This document shows positions 47,090-57,677 of a DNA stretch of 64,000 nucleotides, in pieces. The DNA is taken from positions 284,619,533 to 284,683,532 of the forward strand of contig CM041778.1 in NCBI GenBank assembly GCA_023374045.1. The letters run 5' to 3'. Position 1 is the first letter of the stretch; each line of letters opens with the position of its first letter. Source of the stretch: Limonium bicolor. Taxonomy: Eukaryota; Streptophyta; Magnoliopsida; Caryophyllales; Plumbaginaceae. The position numbers and the translations under genes are program-made. A model generated the notes under the pieces. The model was not told where the DNA came from and did not search any database. It saw nothing but the letters and a program-made list of their open reading frames with translations.

Positions 47090-47355
47090 TCAATCGTTCT
47101 TCTATGATCTCCCAAGTCTGGTTGACTTACGAGATAACGAGATTAGAGTCGCCAAAGACATCTAACTCCTCCACTTGCAATTCTAACGCCATTTCAAGTC
47201 CCAGGATGCAGGCTTCGTATTATGCCATGTTATTAGTGACCGGGTAATTGATTTTTACCACAGCTGGAAGCAGATCTCCTTCAGGATGGATCAACAAGAT
47301 CCCGGCCCCTTTACCCTTATGGTTGACGGCACCATCGAAGTACAATCTCCAACAA
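47090..47355 (-). pseudogene. Second (archaeal-type) RNase H of element P
   Basis: The minus strand encodes YFDGAVNHKGKGAGILLIHP, then after an in-frame TAA YEACILGLEMALELQ and VFGDSNLVIS. The acidic residues of DGA, YEA and GDS are the expected RNase H catalytic set. This frame is one step off the preceding RT frame; the shift lies in an A-run near 47352-47358. A duplicated, second RNase H after the RT-linked one is a hallmark of the Tat lineage. Confidence 0.85.
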
Positions 47356-48987
47356 GTTTTTTCGTAATGTCATGATTTGTTCGTCTGGGAAATCGTCATT
47401 TCCGAAGAACTCGGATGCTACAGGGCATTCTGCAAGATGCTCGGATATGGCACTCCCTTTGATTGATTTCTGAATTTTGAAAGTGATATCGAATTCAGAC
47501 AACAATAGGGACCATCTGGATAAGCGACCGTCTAGAATTGGCTTTTCCAGAAGGTACTTTATAGGGTTCATGCGCGCAATCAGATGAACCTCTTGCCCTA
47601 ACAAGTAGTGTCTTAACTTCTTCGTGGCCCAAACCAAAGCAGCACAAAATTTGTGGATGTCGGAGTATCGTGTTTCCACATCAACCCATTTTTTACTGAT
47701 AGGGTAGATCGACTTTTCGTGCGGTGGGGATCCTTGTTCCTGGGCCAGCATGGCGCCCATTGACATTTTTAGGGCAGTGAGGTAAAAGATCATCGGCTTA
47801 CCCTCCTTGGGCGGTACCAAGACTGGCGGGTTCTGCAAATAGGTTTTTATCTTTTCAAAGGCTTCCTGACACTGCTCATTCCAGACCATAGACGTATCTT
47901 TCTTCAACAGACGGAAGATAGGCTCACAGGTCTCGGTTAGCTGCATGATGAATCTTCTGATGTACTGAACTCTGCCTAAGAAACCCCTGATTTCTTTTTC
48001 GGTCTTCGGAGGAGACATTTCTTGAATGGCTTTTATCTTATCTAGGTCTACCTCGATTCCACGGGTTGTGATCATGAAACCTAGAAGCTTTCCCCCGGTT
48101 ACACTGAATGTGCATTTTTCCGGGTTGAGTTTCATTTGACATCTTCGCATCTGATCAAAGAACTTTCTCAAGTTTGTCAAGTGGTCCTCTCGTTGGGCAG
48201 CTTTGACGATCATGTCGTCTACGTATACCTCCACTTCCTTGTGAACCATATCATGCAATAGTGTAGTGGCAGCCCTTTGATACGTGGCTCCGACATTTTT
48301 CAAACCAAAGGGCATGTTTACATAACAAAAGGTTCCCCACTGTGTAATAAAAGACATCTTTTCCTGGTCTTCTACAGCCATTCGGATTTGATTATAACCT
48401 GAAAATCCATCCATGAATGACAGTAGTGCATGTTGGGAAGTATTATCAACAAGGATATCAATATGGGGTAAGGGAAAGCTGTCTTTGGGGCTGGCCTCGT
48501 TTAAGTCCCGAAAGTCAATACACACTCGCACCTTTCCATTTTTCTTTAGGACTGCTACGATATTGGCTAGCCAATCGGGGTAATTGACGACCAGGATAAA
48601 GCCGACACGTAACAATTTTTCAACTTCTTCTTTCACTTTCAGTTGATGCTCAGGTTTCATTCTTCTTAAACATTGTTTCTTAGGTTTGGCATTGGGATAC
48701 AACGGTATTCGGTGTTGGACAATGTCAGGGTCGATCCCGGGCATGTCTGCATAACTCCAAGAAAAAACATCGACATATTCAGTTAGCAGAGAAGTCAAGT
48801 CCCGTTTTTCTGTTTCACTCAGACCCAAACCGACTTGCAAAGTTTTGGGGTTATCAAGTTTACGATATTTATTGCTACAGTGTCCTCCACAATCTAAGTG
48901 TGGGTGGAATATTGTTCTGTGGGAGGCATTCTCCTCGTCATATTCCTCTTCTTCAGCCTCATAGTTTTGCATTGAATCAAGTGACAA
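47317..48987 (-). pseudogene. Element P reverse transcriptase and first RNase H
   Basis: A 556-codon open stretch. RT blocks in order: WLANIVAVLKKNGKVRVCID (140-158), FPLPHIDILVDN, LLSFMDGFSGYNQIRMAVED (Asp193), YVNMPFGLKNVGATYQ (222-237) and VEVYVDDMIVKA (YVDD 255-258), so the RT triad is intact. The connection and thumb follow (KLLGFMITTRGIEVD, EIRGFLGRVQYIRRFI). The RT-linked RNase H at 395-520 has FYLTALKMSMGAMLAQEQ, where the usual catalytic Asp is lost, as is common when a second RNase H is present. The product would copy element RNA to DNA. The frame breaks at both ends. Confidence 0.9.
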
Positions 48988-49055
48988 AAGAGATGAATTT
49001 TCTGAATAAACTGAATTTTCATTAATATTCGAAGGGCTGAGTAACTCAGTGATTG

Positions 49056-49418
49056 TTAGAAAATTGCCATTATTTTTACAGCCGGAAATAAATGGTGGCC
49101 CCCCTCTCTTTCTTCTTCATTGAAATTGAGACAAACATCATTCTCATCATCAGTACTGCTACAATTACTGCTATCACTACTATTACTGCTATCACTATCG
49201 ACTAGACTAACTGGATATGGCTCCTCTTTCCTGTAGCAAATGGCAAGGCATGCTCCATGGCTATCTACCGAGAGTGCAGGGGCCTTGATGACTGATTTGA
49301 TCGTGACACTGTTCTCCGCTACCTCCTCGGGTATTCCTTGGTCGCATTCCATGTCGTCCTGGTCTTTAGGGCATGAGTTGAGGGAGAATAAAGTGGTCCA
49401 CCAGCTCCCCCACTCCAT
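49056..49418 (-). pseudogene. Element P protease-RT connector
   Basis: A 120-codon piece between protease and RT with acidic, Ser-rich content (SNSSDSSNCSSTDDENDVCL). The same position in Tat elements holds a variable acidic linker. It is separated from the protease frame by a stop at about 49425 and from RT by a stop near 49050. No domain is recognised. Confidence 0.55.
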
Positions 49419-49424
49419 TGTCTC

Positions 49425-50378
49425 CTAATTATCTTGAGCTCGAGCTACTCTCTGCTTATCACAACTCACAGATACATATGGTTCAAGGTTAATTGATAAG
49501 AAAGAATCTGTGGGAATTCTTACATGTGAATTTGTCAACATCATACCTGGCATTTCCGTAAATCCCAACCCGGCTCCTCGACCTCCAATATATGCTGTTA
49601 GTGGCTCCGCCATGCCCTGCAGCTCCTTGACTAGTCCACTCCCCTGTTTGTAGCCCATCCGAGACATCATGTACTGCGATGCGGGGCTATAGACACTAGG
49701 GTCAAAGTAGAGAGGAGTGATGGAAGAAGTTTGACTTACCTGTGAATGTGGCCTCGCCACTGTGAAGCCCCCGAGCGTCAACTCTTGACCCCCTGGTGTC
49801 TTAATCTCAAATAGTGGGGACTCAGCTCTAGCCTCTCCCAAAACCTCCACGATTCGCTCCTCGTGTTGAAATTTTAGCTTCTGATGGACGACTGAGGGGA
49901 CTCCTTTAATCTGATTGATGAACTCCCGCCCCAGCAGAAGGTTGAAGGTGAAGGATATGTCTATGACCATTACTTCCATGGTCAGGGAGACATCCTCAAT
50001 CAGGATCGACAGTGAGATGGTTCCCAAAACCTTCCTATGGCTGTTGTCATAGGCACTCAATGTCATGTCTACTGGCTTGAAGTCGTTGAGTCCCATATAA
50101 CCGGCTATTCGGAGTGGGCAGACATTCACTTCAGCCCCATCATCAATCAAAGTCTCGGGGACCTGGAATCCTCCAGCCTTCACAGTTATGTAGTGGGCCT
50201 TTCCCGCTTGACGAGGGATCTCATCATTGGTGAACGTTATGGAGAGGTCCGGAGTCCGGGATAGGTGCGTTATGATGTTCTCGACTGACGCCGGCCACTT
50301 CTTGTCCATTCCCAAATGTCGAGCCACTACATCTTTGTGCTCTTCTGAAATCGTCAACAGGGACCAGATTGTGATGGG
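49425..50378 (-). pseudogene. Element P protease with G-patch, cut by element Q
   Basis: The aspartic protease motif reads LIDDGAEVNVCPL (81-93); Tat elements often have D-N-G here rather than D-T-G, and this copy has D-D-G. The flap-side motif FNLLLGREFI is at 149-158. A G-patch follows at about 244-277 (MSRMGYKQGSGLVKEL, GRGAGLGF). G-patch domains bind RNA or helicases and occur downstream of protease in some retroelements. The frame has no true start: it runs into the LTR of element Q at 50379, which removes the N-terminal part and gag. Confidence 0.85.
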
Positions 50379-52079
50379 TGTTATACCCAAAATTTCAACC
50401 CCCCCGGAAGAGGGTCTCTACTAATAGGCTAGTAGCGAGGGTTCCCAGTTCGATCGGCACATTTCAGAGTACTAGGGACAGCTTAGTCATCTCCAGGGGC
50501 ATTTTTATAATTTTTCAAGGCTTCTAAGCCCCCTATATTCTTTCTCTCTCCTCCAAATAAGGGTCAAATCAGTTCAAAATTCTTTGAAATTTTAACTCAT
50601 GATAGAGGATGACATTTTAAGCATAATGGCGTCGGAATGTTGATTTTTTGAATTTTCAATAATTTTCTGGCAATTTCTGATTGAATCTGACGATAAATTG
50701 AATTTAAAAATATTCCAATATCCAAAAAATTCGAATCCACTTTAGAAAAATCACAAATACCATCCTTTACCCATGTATAAAATTTCATAATCAAATTCTT
50801 TTTGGAAGCCCTTGAGCTAAAACGTCGGTAAATCTCGGTTTTTACTGGATTTTTCTATCTTTAAGAAAGCCTATATAAGGAACCTTATCCCATGATCAAA
50901 TCAGAACTCCAAGAACCTTAGACCCTCAAAAAAGGCAGCTGACTTATTCTCTTCACGTTTTGAACTCCAGAGCCACAATCAAACATCGAAATCTCACCAA
51001 AATCAACACCAAAACACATTTTTCAACTCCTATCTCATCCACAATCATCAAATCACCATCAAACCACCGCCAAAACGTGAAGAACACCATTAATTCTCAA
51101 TAGTCAGAAGCTGGGTTCGAACTCAATTCAGAACCGAGATTAACGGAGCACCGAAAGAATCCCAACGTGAGGAGTCTCGTTGTTCCAGAAGCCAAAACAG
51201 GTTGTAATATTTTGGGTTCAAACCAACCCTTTTTGGCACTTGTATTGCTAATTGTTTTTGTTTCTGCCTTATTACTTGTTCGTTAAGTTTCGTGCATAAT
51301 TCGGCTTCAAACTAAAATCTTTCAATTACTAACGTCTTGTATACCTTTTAGGCTACACGTACATAAATTTTGAGCCGAAAACACCTTCGGGAACCCCCAT
51401 AAAACCCCTGTCCGTGGGTGGTCCGGGACCACGGACGGGTTGTCCGTGGCCACGGACACCCACGGACGGCGGCGGGATTTTAATTTTTCAAATTTTAGGT
51501 TTTTTCTAAACAATGTCCGGGTCCACGGACATCCTGTCCGTGGCCCCGGACTTTTCAATTTTTCGTTTTCTATTTAATTCGACTTTTACTTCCACATAGA
51601 TTAACTAGGGTCCGTGGGTACGGACATTAGGTTCGTAGTCACGGACGGAAACAAAATTTGACCTAATTCTGCCTCCGAAACCCTAGTTTTTTGTAATTTC
51701 AACTTTCACTTTCTTTTTCTATCAAAAAATGCTAAAAAACATAAAAAAAACAGAAGCTCGCGCACCTAGGTTAAAACGACTTCGTAATAAGCCGTAAATA
51801 AACTAAGTAGAGGAAAAACGACTTCGAGGGGTAATGAAAGTAATTGAACCCCAGATAAGTCGAATACCAAGACCCCGAACCCGAACTCTCCTTTCCTAAC
51901 TTGATCTAGGTTAAAATTAGGTGGCGACTCATAATAGGTTCCAGTGAGCTAGCTTAGGCTTTAATAATTATTGTTATATGACATAGTTATTAATCTTAGG
52001 TTATAAGTGGACCTAAAACCCGATTAGATCCTAATCTGCTTTAATTAACATATGATAGGGTTTAAAATCGAGGATCACA
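50379..52079 (+). repeat. Element Q 5' LTR
   Basis: Starts TGTTATACCCAAAATTTC, ends GAGGATCACA, 1701 bp. TATA box CTATATAAGG at 50871-50880. The segment to 51313 matches 57678-58653 of the 3' copy closely. A GC palindrome array lies at 51408-51650. TAGGTGGCGACT near 51909 echoes the primer site. Confidence 0.85.
51408..51650 (+). repeat. Nested-palindrome array (GTCCGTGG/CCACGGAC)
   Basis: GTCCGTGGGTGGTCCGGGAC, ACCACGGACGG, GTCCGTGGCCACGGACACCC and CCACGGACGG in the first cluster (51408-51470); GTCCGGGTCCACGGACATCC and GTCCGTGGCCCCGGAC at 51515-51551; GTCCGTGGGTACGGACATTA at 51611. Spacing of clusters is about 100 bp. Confidence 0.9.
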
Positions 52080-52082
52080 GAC

Positions 52083-52101
52083 TGAGCGACTCTGCTGGGG
52101 A
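52083..52101 (+). promoter_or_regulatory. Element Q primer binding site
   Basis: TGAGCGACTCTGCTGGGGA lies three bases after the LTR. It resembles the TGGCGACTCxGCTGGGGA primer sites of Ogre/Tat elements, with GA for GG near the start. The exact tRNA (Arg is usual in Ogre) was not confirmed. Confidence 0.6.
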
Positions 52102-53300
52102 CAAAATTCTTAATTTTAACTTGTTTAATTTTAAGAAAGAGGGCTTAACTCGAAAATGTTTATTTATGGCTTTATTACTCTGATTGTTTACTTTCGTGTG
52201 CACTTTAATTTTCTGCACCTTTGCATCATATGAGAGTGAGGGTACACGCAAACCGATTTCACCCGGGACCGTTGAGGGTCCCTGTAGGGAACTCACAAGC
52301 TTTTAGGTGATGTGAATAAGCGAGGGAAAAGAGAAGGATGTCATCTAACCATGTCCCCTTAATACCTGGGCTTTAGCCCCAAGCGTTTTCCTAGCAGTGT
52401 CCTTACCTAGCCCATTGTTTGGTCAGTCAAAGACCCGACCGTAGACGCACACCTTCAGATGATGTGAAAAAAGTGGGGAAGCCTAAAGAGAATAACGTGT
52501 AAGCCCTATTCCTTTGTGGTGACCTGGGCCCATGCCCCAACACCTCTCCGGATCGAACCATACCAGAATTGGATAAGCGTCAAGTGAGGACATGTAGAAT
52601 TTGTGTGGGCCTTGTCTGCTTGTGTGATCAGTCCACTACCCAGCCTAGGAATTGATAGGAACTTTTCCTACATTAACTCAGCCCAACCCGAATTTACGGC
52701 TTTATTGTTTGCGGCCCAGAGGCCCTGTTTGGTTTGATATGTGAATCATTTGGGCTTCGGCCAAAAAGTTTAGACTTAGGTGATTTCTCTCTTTCGGCCC
52801 AATTTTAATTATCAATTTAGTTCTAGGCCCATGAAAAACAAATCCACCTAAAGCAGTTCATGAAAATCCATCAGGCATTTCCACTTCAAGATCCATTCTA
52901 GTCTAGGAAGACTTTTCACTTGGGCTTTGACCCAAGATCTTAGACGCAGGCATCATCTCTTAGGCCCAGTCAGAATTACCTGGCCCAAATTCCAATTCAC
53001 ATCAAGAACATGGTTTAGGAATCATTTTGGCCCATGTGCTTTACCTTTAGCCCAAACACATTCTGGCCCAAGCGCCCAATTCTCAAAATATTCTGGCCCA
53101 AGAGCCACATTCTTCAAACATTTCTAGGCGCCTCCCTTCCAACTCATTTCGGGCCTTAGTGCCTACCCACAATCTTCAAAACACTCTAGCTCAAGTGCTT
53201 TTCTTGCAGCCCAAACAGGTTTTACCTAAAACTAATTCACGGCCCAAAATTTTAGCTCAATCCACTTTTGTTTTCCAACAGATAAGCCCGAATCCCAAGT
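52102..53300 (+). other. Element Q leader, non-coding
   Basis: About 1.2 kb between primer site and gag. Rich in GGCCCA/TGGGCC phrases from 52680 onward (GGCCCAAATTCC, GGCCCAAGCGCC and similar), without clear period. No ORF with a domain. Confidence 0.55.
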
Positions 53301-54590
53301 ATGGCAGAGGGAGGAAACCTAGTCAGCATGGAGGCCCAGTTTGCAGCCTTAGAGCAAAGGTACATGGCCGCCTTTGATGCCATGGAATAGAAACATAGGT
53401 CCACCACTAATGACATGGAGGCTAAGTATGTCACCATCATCGAAGAGCTGAAAAGCAAAATCAATTCCTTTGAGGTTGGTCATCAGGAAAACATTTCAGG
53501 AAAAATTGCTGACTCTGGGAACGAGCGTGACTACATCGAAGTTAACTCTGGTGAGGCCCATGATGCACAAAGATTTGTAGGGCAAGTCGTCCTGGACCGC
53601 CAACTAACTGAAGAATTAAGGAAGGCCCTGAAAAGGATCGAGCGCATGGAAAAAGCTAGCAAGCCAGCTGGTTTCGATTACTCTTCTATGGAATCGTACC
53701 CCGAGGTCAATCTCCCTCTAAAGTTGAAGCTGCCCACACTTGCTATATACAAGGGCTCCTTAGACCCGCAGGCCCATCTGGCGATGTTTGATAGGGAAAT
53801 GTCCATCCTCAGGTTAAATGACATGCAGAAGGCCAAGGTTTTCACCCGTTATCTTGATGAAATACCTCAACGTTGGTACTTGACTCAGAGGATGAACACC
53901 AAAACCTATGAAGAGGTTTGTGAGGCTTTCCTGCACCATTTCGAGTATGCTAAGAATCTTGAAGTCACCTGGTCCGATCTTGCCAGTACCCGGCAGGGAA
54001 ACAGTGAATCAATGTCCGACTTCATCAAACGGTGGAGGACGAAGGCCGCTGCTATGCCTACGAAAATGGATGAGCAAGAACAAATTGAATGATTGTGGAC
54101 AATATGCAGAAGCAATACAACAATGAGCTGAGTTGCACATATTTCCTTAATTTTGACATGCTGATGGGGCAGGTAAAAGTCATGGAAGAAAAGATTCACA
54201 AAGGCGAGCTGAAGCTAGGAGAACCTAGAGCTCAGGGTATGGGTGTCGGGACCTTTAAGTCAGGGTCAGCCAAAATAGTTTTAGCTTCATGACAGGAGAA
54301 CAATGTGCGCCAGCTCAGTGTTTCAAAGCAGAGCACCAAGGCCATATCTCGACCTAGGCGATTCCCCGCACCGAGGCAGTTTACCGACATTGGCCGACCC
54401 CTTAGTCAAGCACTCGTGAAGCTACAGGAGTTGGACCTACTACAACCTCTCACGCCTTGTCACGGGGTTACCCAGTCCTGGGAGTACCTCAATCAGTCTT
54501 GCCAGTTCCATCAACTACCAGGGCACAGTACTGACGATTGTAGGACGCTGAAGCATAAGATTGAAGATCTCATCGAACAAGGGCTCTAGT
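53301..54590 (+). pseudogene. Element Q gag
   Basis: ATG at 53301 opens MAEGGNLVSMEAQFAALEQR; a TAG at 53388 interrupts, then the frame is open to about 54092. The capsid block runs LPTLAIYKGSLDPQAHLAMF to IPQRWYLTQRM and YEEVCEAFLHHFEY, typical of plant gypsy Gag (YxGxxDPxxHL, RWY, Fxxx F). After a frame change the tail passes one further stop near 54291 and ends with CQFHQLPGHSTDDCRTLKHK, the Tat-type CX2HX4HX4C-like zinc motif, before a stop at about 54588. It would form the capsid, and could in principle be used in trans by a pol-bearing relative if it were intact. Confidence 0.85.
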
Positions 54591-56189
54591 TTGTCGAGTA
54601 GGCTAGAGTCTAGTTGCATGTTGCTTTCTTAATTTTTCTTTTTAATTTTGTAAGGAGTTTATGATATTTCCATTTTAATGAGGTTTAGATGTTCAAATTT
54701 CAGTCTCTTGTCTTTTCAATTTACAATCTCAAGAAAACAAAAAAATGTTTGTTCGTTTTGCACCTTCGACCAAGTCATCTTTCAAAACTAATGTTCATGA
54801 AACGGTCATTTTCTGGCAATTGAATAAAATGATTTGTCTTTTTGTTTCTAAAAGGATGAACATGTCTAACCAAACACCATAACTCACCCCATAACATCCA
54901 AACACCTCACAAAGAGGTTCAAGGTCCACATCTATCGAATTGTTGTCGCAAACCCCAAATCAATACTGGGGGCAATCTAAGTTTAAGTTCGTCATCTTTT
55001 GTCTTTTGTTTAAATGTGTGAATGAGTTTCCGAGTGAAAATCTCGCGAGAGTGACCATGAGCGAACGAGCGTGTCATTTTTACACAACTCCAGTGAGACC
55101 ACATTCAAAGGTGAGGTAAATAGCATAACTCTGACCGAAGGAGATAATTTGTAAATTTACTCTTAGACCTGCGAAAAGTAACAAAGAACGGATACACAAC
55201 TATTAGGGATGACGAAGCACCTAAGTACAGCACCACATAGCCAAAAGCTTGTGAAGCCTGACATTAAAGCCTAGGCACCCCCGCCGAGCCTTTCATATAT
55301 CCCCTTTTCGATATTATGAACTCCACAAAATAACCCAGCCGATGATTAATTTCCAACCCGGTGACCAAAGAAAGCGAGGAGCCCGAGTCTCAAATAACAT
55401 CTTCATTAGTTCAAAGAAGCAGCGCTGCTATTGGTATGACGAAGTGATCCGGAAATGGTCCCAGAGTGACACAGGATCCAAAGAGTTCACATCAAAATAG
55501 CTCTCGAAGCCTGAAACCGGGAAGCACAAGAACCCCGATGGCAAAGTCAAGAAAGGATAAAACAAAAGGCAAGCCCGAAGTGCCTCGAAGTAATCCAAAT
55601 GACGAAAGGAGAAATGGTGTAAAGGATGACTTCCAAAGTCCAAGTCCAGAAGCTCAAAAGTAACGTCAACACGAAGCAGTTAGATGACTTCAAGACAAGG
55701 AAGATGATTCTGAGAGAAGGCGCAAGGTGCAGCTTTGGTCCCCTTTTAGCTCCCCATACCTAAACTATCCCTCCATGGTCCCGTTGTCTTTCATCACACC
55801 TCATGGCCACGTTATAAGCTTTAAAGACTTCTGACTTGATAGTTGTGTGTCCAATCACGTGAAAGTAACAGATCAAATGCGTAAATCCATCAAATATCGA
55901 ACTCGATGGTCTAGAAGTTTTGACCGTAGGTGAGGAACGAGTGCAAGCACCAAACACGCCGAGTGTAGGTTAGGAAGCACCACATAAAAACATATGCCTT
56001 GACCCTATAAGGACGAGACTTGTTCGCATGTTTAATCAAAGAAAATACTGGGGGCAATCGATCGTTCCGACCGTTTACCATGAACTCTAGCTCAGATTGT
56101 CCTAAGGAAAAATACTGGGGGCAATTGTTGGTTCTAACGATTGTCATGACAAAACCGATTGAAAATCAAAGCCTGAGCATCACCATCCC
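54591..56189 (+). other. Element Q 3' region, no pol
   Basis: No coding match. The phrase ATACTGGGGGCAAT occurs three times (54963, 56045, 56112), each like a polypurine tract followed by CAAT. ORFs are short and unmatched. Confidence 0.55.
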
Positions 56190-56405
56190 ACCACAGGCCC
56201 ACATAAGCCCTTACCTCCACATTAAACACCATAGGCCCACAAAAGCCCTTACTTTCACATCATACACCACACAGGCCCACATAAGCCCTTACCTCCACAC
56301 CACTACCACACAGGCCCACATAAGCCCTTACCTCCACACCACTACTACACAGGCCCACATAAACCCTTACCTACACATCATACACCACAGGCATATATAT
56401 GCCCT
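56190..56405 (+). repeat. ~39-bp tandem repeat (AGGCCCACATAAGCCCTTAC)
   Basis: Five to six copies of CAGGCCCACATAAGCCCTTACCTCCACA with starts near 56195, 56230, 56273, 56312 and 56351. The plus-strand peptide with TTQAHISPYLH repeats is its translation, not a gene. Confidence 0.9.
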
Positions 56406-56879
56406 GATCACCACTCAAAAGATCTCCACATCAAACACCACCCCACTGGTGTCATGTTCATCTCCTAGGAGATAAATTACAAGTCCGAAGTCTGTAGTCC
56501 GGAAATTATAATTTCACTTTCCTTTTCAGTAAACAAAATTTTCTTCAAACACTGCCACATTTGGCACCTCTTTCAACAATTTCTTGTCTTGAACAACTTT
56601 CCTTCAAACACTTCGGTTTCATAAACCTCATCATGGCCACATTTGGCACACTTTCTAGCTATGTCTTGCTTTGGACAATTTTTATCCTTAACATTGCCAT
56701 GTTTGGCACATTTTCCAACGATTTCTTGTTTTGGACAAGTTTCCTACATACGCTTTGATTGTATTTTGACATGCATATCATCATTGTCACGTTTGGCACT
56801 TTCATAATCAACTTTCATCATGACCATTTGCATAAAATTTTCCTTGCATCCATCCGTACGAGACTCCTCATCATAGACC

Positions 56880-57188
56880 AGAGATATAGATTCTCACTCG
56901 GAGATACATATTCTTCAGAGATACAGACTCTCACCTAGAAGATACAGATTCTTCAGAGATACAGATTCTCACCCGAAGATACAGATTCTTTAGAGATACA
57001 GATTCTCACCCGAAGATACAGATTCTTCAGAGATACAGATTCTCACCCAAAGATACAGATTCTTCTGAGATACAGATTCTCACCCGAAGATACAAATTCT
57101 TCAGAGATACGGATTCTCACCCGAAGATACAAATTCTCTAGAGATACAAATTCTCACCACGAAGATGCAGATTCTTTAGAAATACAAA
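56880..57188 (+). repeat. ~37-bp tandem repeat (GAGATACAGATTCTCACCCGA)
   Basis: About eight copies of GAGATACAGATTCTCACCCGA-AGATACAGATTCTTCA. The two half units AGATACAGATTCT alternate, so the base unit is about 18 bp. Confidence 0.9.
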
Positions 57189-57375
57189 TTCTCACCCGAG
57201 TAGAAGAACTTACCCGAGTAGAAGAACTCACCCGAGTAGAAGAACTCACCCGAGTAGAAGAACTCATCCGAGTAGAAGAACTCACCCGAGTTGAAGAACT
57301 CACCCGAGTCGAAGAACTCACCCGAGTAGAAGAACTCATCCGAGTAGACGAATTCACCTGAGTGGAAGAATTCAC
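57189..57375 (+). repeat. 18-bp tandem repeat (ACCCGAGTAGAAGAACTC)
   Basis: About ten units in 18-bp register, directly after the previous array and sharing its TTCTCACCCGA edge, so one probably arose from the other. The minus-strand SSTRV-repeat ORF is an artefact of it. Confidence 0.95.
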
Positions 57376-57663
57376 CCCCACATTAATTTTCAATCACCTA
57401 TGGGTAGACAACGATATCATATCATACGTATAGGTAGTCGACACCTTAGAATAGTCCGACATTACTTCATTCTTACCTTTAGGTGGTCGACGCCATAGAA
57501 TCGCTCGACATCCTTCCACTTTACTCGTAGGTAGTCAGCGCCTTAGAACAGCTCGACACAACTTATCGGAATTCAATAGCATGTGGGGTCTTTTAAGATA
57601 CAAAATTTTGGGGTGTCACTCAAGCATCAACCAGCCTTTTCATTTCTATTACAAAGTCTAGTT
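57376..57663 (+). other. Spacer before element Q PPT
   Basis: Non-coding; TAGGTAGTCGACxCCTTAGAA-like phrase occurs three times (about 57425, 57482, 57530), a ~55-bp repeat. Confidence 0.6.
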
Positions 57664-57677
57664 GACGGGGGGTAATC
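57664..57677 (+). promoter_or_regulatory. Polypurine tract of element Q
   Basis: GACGGGGGGTAATC directly before the 3' LTR start TGTTATACCC. It marks the end of the internal region. Confidence 0.8.

Larger units (their letters stand above)
42273..50378 (-). mobile_element. Element P: Tat-lineage gypsy element, internal part
   Basis: Minus orientation. From right to left: protease with G-patch, RT, RNase H, second (archaeal-type) RNase H, integrase, a non-coding 3' region with tandem repeats, PPT (42273-42290, AAGGGGAGCCATC on minus) and the LTR start TGTAGACACC at 42272. The second RNase H and G-patch are features of the Tat group (Ogre/Retand-like). Gag and the 5' LTR are missing because element Q is inserted at 50379 in the upstream part of the protease frame. 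The rest may lie beyond the window. Confidence 0.85.

Noticed and set aside
57154..57393. Ser/Thr/Arg/Val repeat protein on the minus strand
   Set aside because: Pure translation of the 18-bp tandem repeat in element Q.
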